From positions 434,001-498,000 of the forward strand of contig OX365935.1 in the NCBI GenBank assembly GCA_947243795.1: a DNA stretch of 64,000 nt. Direction: 5' to 3'. Source of the DNA: Saccharomyces uvarum. Taxonomy: Eukaryota > Ascomycota > Saccharomycetes > Saccharomycetales > Saccharomycetaceae. Below the pieces are notes generated by a model, which was not told the origin of the DNA, did no database searches, and saw nothing but the letters and a program-made list of their open reading frames with translations. Positions 1 through 8,089 of this stretch are shown here, piece after piece. The position numbers were made by a program, and so were the translations under genes. Numbering within the stretch: the first letter of the stretch is position 1; each line of letters starts with the position of its first letter.

Positions 1-1960
1 TTTGTTTTGAGGGTTTAATTAGTGTATCCGTAGAATTATTGACATTTGACGTTTTATCGTTATAATCCATTGTAGTGTCGGTGATGACACTTTGCTTGTC
101 CTCATATGAGTCATCTAGAGATGTAGCTAAATTGTTGCTGTTGTTATTGTTGTTGTCATCATTGCTAGAATTACCAAAATCTCCAAAAAAGGATGGAGTG
201 GAAATATCTGGAATGATGGAATTTAGTGAATGATTGAACAAATTGGCCGTTGTGAATGTATCGTTTGGTTCATATAAGTTTGCGTAGTCGAAATTATCAA
301 GTTCAGTGAGTGGGAAGCCACAGGAGGCGGAGGAAGAAGAGTTCGTAGAAGAGTTTGTAGAAGAAGCAAATGATAATGAAGAAGAAATAGAAGAAGAAGA
401 AGAAGAGTAGGAGGATGAACCAGAATATAATGATTGATGTTGTGATCCTAATAGTGGTAGGCCAATATTATTTCTGGCAGTGGAGCTAGTAGATGTGGTG
501 CTCTCATTCTTGGCTGCATTTTCTGTTTTGGTGTTACCGGCTGGAGGAGGAGGAGAAGGAGTTGTATTGTCTATTTTTTCTAAAACCGCATTCAGTCTTT
601 TAGGTTTGATGAAAGTTGTTGTATCATTGTGATAAAGATGTTTCAATGGAGATGTATTGTAGTAATCTGTGTCTTCGCTGAATTTTCTCGATTGAGAGGA
701 AAATCTTGAAAGACTTGGATTCGAAGAAATTAACTTTGAGTTTACGTTCTTTGATGGAATATTACTATTTTCTTTGATAATGGTAGCTGGCTCGACAACG
801 ACAGGAGTGTCTTGTTTTTCTTCCTCTTTCTTCCCCCGTTTGAAGGTAGTTACGAAGAGATGATAATTCTTATTATTGTTGTTGTCATAAAATGTTTCAT
901 TATTGACGTCATATCTACAACAAATTTCAACATTCAAGGGGCAGCTATTTGACTCGTCTTCCATGGTGATGATTTTTTTGATGAGTAAAATATACTTCAA
1001 ACTATTCAAGTCGATAGTGAATTTGAATTCATCGATATCAGCATTGACTGTTTTGTTGTAGTTGGCAGTAACGTAATGAATATCTGTCCACGAGTTGAAA
1101 GTGAATTTTATTTCCACATATTTTTCAAAACTTAAATTTTTAACGTATAGCAGCCCCACAATTTTACTTGAGTCATGATCTAATTGAGTGAGTGAGTGCA
1201 GCTTTATATTTTGGCCGTTTAAATAATTGGATAGCTGGTCGTGTAAATCAGAGGCAGATAGCTTTTTAGTGAATAGGGGAGATATTTGTTTAAAGGGGAG
1301 CAGGTCTGTGCAGTGAAGTTTCCAATCGCAGATATTGGTTGCCTGCGAAGCAAGGGAAGAGGCATCCGAGGAAACCACTGATTTATTATAGGGAGGGACC
1401 CTCTTTGATGTTATCGAATCATACGTATAGTCGTAACCAGCTTGAACGTTTCTGTGTTCGTCGATGCCATCATCCTCCTCATCTTCGTCCTCGGAATCAT
1501 AAAGGTCTAATTTGAACATGTTGTTTAGAGAATTCATGTAACGGAATTTCTTTTCATTTTTCAGCAAGTTAGAGACCAATGAAGAGTCGTTGAACCAACA
1601 GTTGTCACTATTGAATAGTTGAATATCATCAGTGGTGGTGTCGTTGTCGACAGGAGATAAAGTGGGCGAGTTCTCATTTGAGATTGAACTTGGCTCCGCG
1701 TTTTTATCAAATCTTTTAACGGTTGTTAATTCAATAGCAAATCGAACGTTCTTTTCGGGCGAAGTTAGAAAAAAATCAGACTTGGATCGTGAGGGGGGGT
1801 CAGCATGAGATATCTTCAAAGAAGATTTTAGTTTCCTAATGGGAGGAGCGGACGGATGACCTATAGGGTTGTCTGACATGCTCTTGGTTAGATTACCATG
1901 GGAAAATGACAGTCTTGCCTTTGATGGCGACAGCGTAGCAGTAGCAGATTCTATTACCAT
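1..1960 (-). CDS. GAC1: Gac1, PP1 (Glc7) regulatory subunit, N-terminal part (3' end outside window)
   Basis: Partial gene: about 653 codons are present and the frame is still open at the left edge. Gac1 directs protein phosphatase 1 (Glc7) to glycogen synthase and so promotes glycogen storage. Translation by eye gives the PP1-docking motif KNVRF at residues 70-74, an acidic stretch around 156-168, and a carbohydrate-binding family 21 region at roughly 225-360, including VKNLSFEKYVEIKFTFNSW near 273. After that come Ser/Asn-rich low-complexity tracts, including a run of Asn codons near the left edge. The first ATG, at 1958-1960, gives a start MVIESATATLSP; I see no upstream in-frame ATG close by. 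Family membership is secure from the RVxF plus CBM21 layout, and the neighbour SYC1 fits the YOR178C-YOR179C order. The paralogue PIG1 is less likely because the neighbours match chromosome XV. Confidence 0.95.
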   Translation of the reverse strand, partial: MVIESATATLSPSKARLSFSHGNLTKSMSDNPIGHPSAPPIRKLKSSLKISHADPPSRSKSDFFLTSPEKNVRFAIELTTVKRFDKNAEPSSISNENSPTLSPVDNDTTTDDIQLFNSDNCWFNDSSLVSNLLKNEKKFRYMNSLNNMFKLDLYDSEDEDEEDDGIDEHRNVQAGYDYTYDSITSKRVPPYNKSVVSSDASSLASQATNICDWKLHCTDLLPFKQISPLFTKKLSASDLHDQLSNYLNGQNIKLHSLTQLDHDSSKIVGLLYVKNLSFEKYVEIKFTFNSWTDIHYVTANYNKTVNADIDEFKFTIDLNSLKYILLIKKIITMEDESNSCPLNVEICCRYDVNNETFYDNNNNKNYHLFVTTFKRGKKEEEKQDTPVVVEPATIIKENSNIPSKNVNSKLISSNPSLSRFSSQSRKFSEDTDYYNTSPLKHLYHNDTTTFIKPKRLNAVLEKIDNTTPSPPPPAGNTKTENAAKNESTTSTSSTARNNIGLPLLGSQHQSLYSGSSSYSSSSSSISSSLSFASSTNSSTNSSSSASCGFPLTELDNFDYANLYEPNDTFTTANLFNHSLNSIIPDISTPSFFGDFGNSSNDDNNNNNSNNLATSLDDSYEDKQSVITDTTMDYNDKTSNVNNSTDTLIKPSKQ

Positions 1961-3610
1961 GATGTAAACTTTATCGTTGTGTAGTGTTTCTCTAGTTGAC
2001 TTGCACTTTTTGCTTGTTACAAAATTGAAGTTGAAATACAAAAGTAAAACTATCTATCCGTCTTTGAAAGTACCAGCCTCTTGTTGACAGTTAGCGTTGT
2101 GTGTGATGCTAGAATAATGATTAGCAGTAGCAATAACTATGTTTTAATGCCAAAGGAAAAGAAAAGAAAAGAAAAGCGTAGCGTTAGAAATGAATCAAAA
2201 AAATACGAAAAGTGATCTAGATCCTCCTTTTTTTTTTATTTTATTGTTTTTGCTATTTGCTGCTTAACAAAAGAAAAAGAAAAATGTGTAAGAGAGACTA
2301 TGGGGCAATGATCTATTTTACGTTATGCGATGGAAAGAAACTGCAAATACTTTAACCAATATATATCAAACGTAACGATGTTGAAGACATAAGAAAAGAG
2401 GCAAATGATGCCTGAAACAAAGATCCCTTATATAATAAAACGCTTATAATCGTCAGAAAAAGTTTCCCCAGATTGCGAGAAATAAAAAAAAAAAAAAAAA
2501 AAAAGGAAAAAGATAGGGAGGAAATTCTAGTTATCAAAAAAAAAAAAAAAACAGTGCGAGTGACATTAAACCATCAAAAAAAATAACTGTTGATTCCGGT
2601 CGTATCCGTTTCTTTTCAGTGGTAGTTTTTGTTGACTTGACGTGCGTGCGATTTTCCCCTTGATGTTTTAGGCCACTGCCCCACTGTGCTGCAGATAACC
2701 GCCCACTGCCCACTAAGTAAATTTTGCCGTGCACTCCCCGTTTATTCTGATTTTGCGCTTCTCTTGGCTTCGCACAAGCTGCAGATCCAAGCCGTGACCG
2801 CACAGAGATGCTCTGCTGCATTCGGTCGAAAAGGGGGTAAGCAAAACGAAGCTGTGCCACCGTTTTGGGAGACCGCGTCCTCCCCACGGAGGGAGCCGGG
2901 ATCCCAGATTGAGAGCGAGCCGCCACACCGGTCCCTCGCTTAACACGGAGTGTGGGGACGGGCATGGCCCCTACGCTCCTTCAGTAGAGTGGTTACGTAA
3001 ACGTTTTCCTGCGGGGTGCGTCAATAACGTTGACACTCCGACGGCCGCTCCCGCATTTGTCTTGTGTGCGCGGCAGATCTCGGAAATTGCATGTGCGTGC
3101 TCGGGCTTCCATGGACAAGGGTGCGGCGGCACCGGTTATTTGTCGTTATGGGTGTCTGTCTCCTCACATCTTTGTGGGTACGCAAAGAGTAAGGGCATTA
3201 AAAGCAGCCACATATGGCGAGGGCGCTTATTTTTTTTGTGCCGTGTGTATCTTTTCCCCCCCACTCTCTGGGGGAAAATAAAGTGAAACGGCCGTTACCA
3301 TGCTCTTGTAACTACCCCTAAACGGGTTGAATTTAAGCTTTCTTTTTTTAACCTTATATCCCTACGTATGTATAAAATATGAAGAAAAAAAGAAGAGCAC
3401 GATTTAGGGTTTGCGTAAGCACTAGAATTACCTGAGCATCGTTACAGCTTTCTTGTTTAGCGGCAGGAAGCATAGGTTGGGGCTCTCCACACTCCCCCGC
3501 CTTTTTCTTTAGCAGAAGAGGAACTGCATGTAAAAACTCAACAACTTGTTATATAATCCGTCTTTCCTGCAAGTGATGAGCATATAGGAAATAAAGTAAA
3601 TGAAGCACGT
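1961..3610. promoter_or_regulatory. Long GAC1 upstream region with poly(dA:dT) tracts, STRE-like sites and a GC-rich block
   Basis: No convincing gene is seen in this 1.65 kb between the GAC1 start and the SYC1 stop. It holds an A21 tract (2484-2504), an A16 tract (2536-2551), and a GC-rich block at about 2640-3290 in which several frames on both strands stay open by composition. Stress-response-element cores (CCCCT or AGGGG) occur at 2656-2660, 2832-2836, 2968-2972 and 3315-3319. That Msn2/4 acts here on GAC1, a glycogen gene, is inference from these sites. Confidence 0.5.
2484..2551. repeat. Paired poly(dA) tracts upstream of GAC1
   Basis: An uninterrupted A21 at 2484-2504 and A16 at 2536-2551 lie about 525-590 bases upstream of the GAC1 start. 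Such tracts usually exclude nucleosomes and mark yeast promoters. Confidence 0.85.
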
Positions 3611-4162
3611 TCAGCATAATGGGGTTGTTAGTTTTTGCCCAATACTTAGTATACTCTCCACTCTCCCCCTTAATGGATTCGAATTGCAATCAATCAGTTT
3701 CATGGCAGCGAAATCTACTATAGCTTTGCTCTTCCCTATGGTTACACTACCATTCCTTACACCTTCTTCCTGCCCTGTGTTGGCACTAAAACAATCTCCG
3801 AATTGTTCTTGAAATAAATTTTGTAGTTCATGGACCTTCCAAGCATCATCGTCTCTCTCTTTTAGTTTTGATTCCGACAGCACGTTCTTCCTATTCGTAT
3901 GTAATCCAAGAGCCATTATTACTATACTATCGGCGACCGTTTCACTTATCATTGAGTCCTTTGTCCATTCGATAACAACGCTGTCTAGAGTTAACTCTAT
4001 CTCAACGTCGTCTAGTAGTTGCAATTTCGTAACGTCTCCCGTTGCGGTTTTCTCTATACTCCCAAACATTTGTACTATGTGAAAGTATAGATCACTAATT
4101 TCATCGCTTTCGCTGCAATCAAGCTTGATTGTTTGCTGGAGTCTCTCTCTGTGTTTTTCCAT
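3611..4162 (-). CDS. SYC1: Syc1, subunit of the APT (3'-end processing) subcomplex
   Basis: A 183-residue protein starting MEKHRERLQQ. Syc1 resembles the C-terminal third of the endonuclease Ysh1/Brr5 and belongs to the APT module of the yeast cleavage and polyadenylation factor, acting in the nucleus on mRNA and snoRNA 3' ends. It lacks the metallo-beta-lactamase catalytic domain, as expected for this family. The length is close to the roughly 188 residues I recall for S. cerevisiae. The assignment rests on position between GAC1 and DCI1 and on general resemblance; no short catalytic motif can confirm it. The first ATG (4160-4162) is used. Syc1 and Ysh1 are whole-genome-duplication relatives, in keeping with other duplicates here (GAC1/PIG1, DCI1/ECI1, RPS30B/RPS30A, GSP2/GSP1). 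Confidence 0.88.
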   Translation of the reverse strand: MEKHRERLQQTIKLDCSESDEISDLYFHIVQMFGSIEKTATGDVTKLQLLDDVEIELTLDSVVIEWTKDSMISETVADSIVIMALGLHTNRKNVLSESKLKERDDDAWKVHELQNLFQEQFGDCFSANTGQEEGVRNGSVTIGKSKAIVDFAAMKLIDCNSNPLRGRVESILSIGQKLTTPLC

Positions 4163-4616
4163 TATCAGATCGCAGCGTAATTATCGCCGGTACTGTTCAG
4201 CGTTAGTACAGACATGCCGTTTTAATCTTTTTTTTTCTCCTCTCATTACTTCTTGTCTTTTTTTATTTTTTTTTCCGCGGAAGAATATTCCGATCAAGAA
4301 ACGATCTCCAAAATCCGTACTATTTATCTGCATATTTCTATCTATCGTTAAATGGGTTAATTTTCGTAGGGCGATATAAGTGCAAAGTATTTGAATTGCT
4401 GTTATCGCCATTAAACATATGATTTCAACATAAAGTAAATTGTCGTTATAATCTCTGATTGTCATCTACAAAATGACCATAAAAATCGAGTCGACATCTT
4501 GTTTCAGCTATAAAATCCACATTTCAATACTGTTATCAATAAATCAAAATGGTACTTGCAATTGATTTGACGATAAGGCTTGCATGAAATTTTGGCCACG
4601 TGGTTTAGGCGCCTCG
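4163..4616. other. Spacer upstream of SYC1
   Basis: This 454-base stretch is the probable SYC1 promoter and the region downstream of the broken minus-strand frame at 4617. It has T-rich tracts at about 4230-4275. I see no gene or RNA gene. An open minus frame at 4181-4465 looks like chance. Confidence 0.4.
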
Positions 4617-5070
4617 TTAATTTTGATCGAGTTGGAAAAAGTGTTCTAAAAAAAGATGTTGCTGTAAGATTTTTCCATGAAACTCATCGGCCATGACAGA
4701 TATTTGAAAACTATTTTTTTCTGTTTCATTATCAACTTGGTAGTCTTTGTTTTCTAATTTGTACTTTTTTCTGTATTGTTCGATACAGATGATGTGCCTT
4801 AGGTATGGCCTTCCTGTATGTCTTTTTAAGCTGTTTTCGATCTGCAAGAATATTTCACAGGATTGGTCAAGGATGAGTATGCCACTGGAGACGCGCCATT
4901 TCAACATCGATTTTTGGTTTGTTATTCTCCTTTGAAAGGAACGTGAACTGGACAAATATTTTGAATGTCTTGATGTATGTCTCACCCTTTTCCTCAAAGT
5001 CTTCAGCGATCTGTAGACAATACACCAAGGTTAGTTCCGTCATAAATACAATATAAAAGCTGATGCACAT
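4617..5070 (-). pseudogene. Unidentified broken host gene, two overlapping frames
   Basis: Two overlapping minus-strand frames read like one disrupted protein. The first runs from an ATG at 5070 (or 5043, MTELTLVYCLQ) through a segment with IAEDFEEKGETY, then TFLSKENNKPKIDVEMARLQW, and stops at 4867. The second is open from 4997 to 4617 and carries SSGILILDQSCEIFLQIENS, then YLRHIICIEQYRKKYKLENK and a tail ending FLEHFFQLDQN. The switch between frames would lie near 4870-4900. Both segments have ordinary globular-protein composition, unlike chance frames in AT-rich spacer. I do not recognise the family and recall no S. cerevisiae gene between SYC1 and DCI1. It could instead be a functional gene with a sequencing error, or, less likely, a chance pair of frames. 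Confidence 0.45.
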
Positions 5071-6542
5071 GCACCACAACCCATGCTAAGCATTTCCTAA
5101 ATAATTTGTCTTATGGTGACCGCTCCAGTTGTCTGGCAGGACGAGATTATAGAGTTTCATTCTTTGAGAATTTCTTAGAAACACCTTTCTTCCAAGAATC
5201 TCTAAAATATTTAGTATATAAGAGTATCGTTATTTTGAGAGATTGGTTTTTGAATAAAAAAATTGTCGCGATTTGTTTTTAATGCTCTTGTATGGTTCTT
5301 TGGTTCTGAATTTGAGAATTTTTGACGAAAGTCAAATTGAATTCTATCAGAGGCGGCGACACAATCGACAAAATGCCTATCGTGGTTTTCGTTTTCAACT
5401 CTTTATGCTCGATATATTGGGTAGTACCAGGCATCTTGAACTGTTCAAGGGATCTAGCAAACTTTGACGTTATTTTACAACGCAAACCGTAGTTCGTTTT
5501 GTTTTATTGTTATACGGTCGCCATATAGAAATACTACAACGCTAAGTACAAAAGTATTGTTCGGAGCCCTGGCAGTTGGAGCTCTCCGTCTTGTAGTTAT
5601 TCGATGGTAAGCATTATCGGTAAAAATTCACCTCATTCTGCGACTTCTACGTAGCTAAACGGAGTTAGTAATATCGGACCAGTTTTGTTGAAGATAAATA
5701 TCAAAAATATGGACGTTGGTCTTTCCGTCTCCAAGACTTGTGTTTTCTGTTTTCATTACTTCTTGGCGAATCTGATTTTTCATGCTATATTTCTCCGTCT
5801 ACAGAAAATTAAAGTACGGTGATTAAGATTCCGTACTTAGAGAGCTGTATGCGGATTCCTTTAACAGATCTTTGTTTTTTGAGACAAAGTCGTGCCTTGG
5901 AGAGCGCCTTTCACGGCTTGGTCTCAGCAAGGCCCTTCCGCGCGGCTGGTGCTGTCCGAAAAATATACTCCGAACGGTATATTTTAGAAAGGTATTCACC
6001 ACATATGATTTGCTGAAGTTGATATAATCTCTCTGGATTTGAAATTTTAGTGGAAGTTACTGACAAAAGCACAATTCATTGAGCCCATCGAAGATATGCA
6101 TGGGACCGGTAAAAAATAAGGATTACTTTTCTTTCCCTTGAAACAATAAGGCGTCAAAAACTTTCTTTTTGGAAGGACTCTTAGTTCTTACTTTTGGTAG
6201 TAGTTTTATAGTTTGACTATTGGGATACCACGTTATCAGATGTAAGTAAGCACGAAAAAAAAGGATGCCTTGAAATACTCATTAAGTTATATTGATATTA
6301 AAAACTAAATTGGGTTAGCAGGATGTTTCTGGGTAAAAAATGAAAAACTACAGAAAAAAGTGCTCGCTTTCAAGAGCCTATGGTCAAACAATTTGAATAT
6401 TTGGTGCTTTTCTCTCCAATCAGTTTTATCATATACTTGCACGTGTGCTTTTTTTTAAAAAATTTTCAAGACGAAAATGTATTTTGATCGCACAACATAT
6501 CAACTCAAAGAGTAAAAGTATCCGCTAATTTTGACCAATATT
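5071..6542. other. Spacer between the gene relic and DCI1
   Basis: About 1.5 kb without a supported gene. It contains a short inverted repeat at 5960-5985 and a short GC-rich patch around 5890-5960. Open frames at 5273-5467 and 5819-6016 are short and have no recognisable content. More remnants of the broken gene could lie here, but I cannot show it. Confidence 0.4.
5960..5985. repeat. Perfect 9-bp inverted repeat with 8-bp spacer
   Basis: The arms AAAATATAC (5960-5968) and GTATATTTT (5977-5985) are perfect complements around the spacer TCCGAACG. It lies in the spacer 3' of DCI1. It could be a transcription-end hairpin or a binding site for a dimeric factor; nothing in the sequence decides this. 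Confidence 0.55.
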
Positions 6543-7358
6543 TTATAGCTTGTGGCGTCTGTCTCCCTTTTGAAGTTGTTGAAATCTTTTGAATGGCTCG
6601 CCACTAGCCCAAAAAGGCAAGGTACCGTTAGCCTCCATTGCTTGTGATTTAATAAGCTTTTCTTTCATTTGACTATGTAGCAAATATTTCATACCTAGTA
6701 TGCTCTTTGGGTAAAGCCCCTTGACATCTTGTTTTAGATCTTCAAGAACTTTCTTGTTGAAGGCATCAGTGTCTGTCAATTGGTAATTTTTTGTGATCAT
6801 TGTTCCTAGTAACTCCTTAAATAGAACCGGCGAGCTGAAAATCAAATGCTCATTAGCAGAATTAACTCCCAGTTTCTGAGTCAGAGTAACTGAAGTTCCC
6901 ACTTCTGCAACAAAACCAAGACTACTGAAGGGGAAAAGAAGGAATACAGAATCATTTTTAGAATAAACAACATCACAAAGGGCCACCAAAGAAGCACTAA
7001 GTCCGACGGCAGGTCCATTCAAGCAGCATATCAAAACCTTTTTATGTGTTTCAAACGCATTCGCAACAAATATATTAGGGGAGCAAATGGCAGACACCAG
7101 CTTAGAAACTTTATCTACTTCACTGGCATTTTCTTCCACACGTAATTCATTTACCGCTGTGAATTTACCTCCTGAGGAAAAATACTTACCTGAGCTTTGC
7201 AAGACTGTAAATAAAACAGAATCAATGTTATTTGCCTTATTTAATAGTAATGCGATGGATACGAAATCCGCAAAGGTCAAGGAATTTAGATGTTTTGGAT
7301 CATTTATTTTGATTATGAAAAACTGCCCATGTATATGGTGACTAACACGTTCACTCAT
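6543..7358 (-). CDS. DCI1: Dci1, peroxisomal delta(3,5)-delta(2,4)-dienoyl-CoA isomerase-like protein
   Basis: A 271-residue member of the enoyl-CoA hydratase/isomerase (crotonase) family, the length I recall for S. cerevisiae Dci1. Crotonase features visible are the CoA-binding loop region SSGKYFSSGG (about residues 54-63) and the oxyanion-hole segment CCLNGPAVGLSASLVALCD (about 109-127). The C terminus ends in HKL, a type 1 peroxisomal targeting signal, placing it in the peroxisome matrix for beta-oxidation of unsaturated fatty acids. It is the whole-genome-duplication sister of ECI1, and the in vivo isomerase activity of Dci1 has been questioned in the literature. The ATG at 7356-7358 is the first in frame. 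It is divergent from LAS17 across 731 bases. I found no clear oleate response element in that interval. Confidence 0.92.
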   Translation of the reverse strand: MSERVSHHIHGQFFIIKINDPKHLNSLTFADFVSIALLLNKANNIDSVLFTVLQSSGKYFSSGGKFTAVNELRVEENASEVDKVSKLVSAICSPNIFVANAFETHKKVLICCLNGPAVGLSASLVALCDVVYSKNDSVFLLFPFSSLGFVAEVGTSVTLTQKLGVNSANEHLIFSSPVLFKELLGTMITKNYQLTDTDAFNKKVLEDLKQDVKGLYPKSILGMKYLLHSQMKEKLIKSQAMEANGTLPFWASGEPFKRFQQLQKGDRRHKL

Positions 7359-8089
7359 AACTTAAAAAGTACCTCTACTGGATCAGACACTTACAAGGGT
7401 TTTTTTGACAAAATTCAGCTCAAGACTATAAAATGAATAGTTTTCTTTCTTTCTTTTCCCCAGCTTATATGCATCTATGGAATGTAGTTTCGGAGTTTAC
7501 ATTTAATACCCGCTAATAATGGGGTCCGACTTTTTTTGGGGTTTTGACTACCATCTTTCAGGAAGTGATAACTAATGTTAATTTATTGACAACTAAGAGT
7601 TTCTTAGTTTTGTTATGGATTGGGGAGCCCAATATATATTGATAAGACTCTGGTTATTATTTTCATTCAGAGCATTTAAGTTTTTAAAGTTTAGTTCCGA
7701 GAAGAATAAATTTAAAGAGAAGAGAAAATATATAATGCTTAAAAACTGTAAAGTTGCTTTCAAAGTGTTTCACCGAACTAATAGTCTCCGCGAGAGAAAG
7801 TAACAAGGTTTTTTTCCCCATGAATGTAAAAAGGAAAACACTTTTCATACAGAACAATAATAACTGGATCATATTAATGGCCAGGCACTTTCTATATTAA
7901 ATATGATCATTAAATACGTTCGCGACGTCCGAAAAGGGGCCGGTCAATTAGTTCGAAAAATATCATAAATACAATCAAATTGGAGATGTCCCCATACATA
8001 GAATAGCAAGTAACCAACCGTAACGGCTAATTTCTGCATTAAAAAGAATTGAATTTGTTGTTTCGAAGCGTTCATAGACACCATTTATA
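7359..8089. promoter_or_regulatory. Divergent promoter region DCI1 / LAS17
   Basis: This 731-base interval separates the 5' ends of DCI1 and LAS17. An AGGGG stress-type core lies in the stretch AAAAGGGGCCGG near 7933-7944. I see no good match to the CGG-N3-TNA-type oleate element and no RNA gene. A plus frame at 7615-7803 is AT-rich and judged to be chance. Confidence 0.4.

Noticed and set aside
2534-3290. Several open frames of 77-143 codons on both strands upstream of GAC1
   Set aside because: They overlap each other in a GC-rich block, and one ends in a poly-Phe run read from a poly(dA) tract. Compositional openness explains them.
5483-5610. Short plus frame ending NTTTLSTKVLFGALAVGALR, resembling a GPI-anchor tail
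   Set aside because: The frame is short and lacks a coding region before it, and the hydrophobic part is broken by arginines. Possibly a relic, but not supportable.
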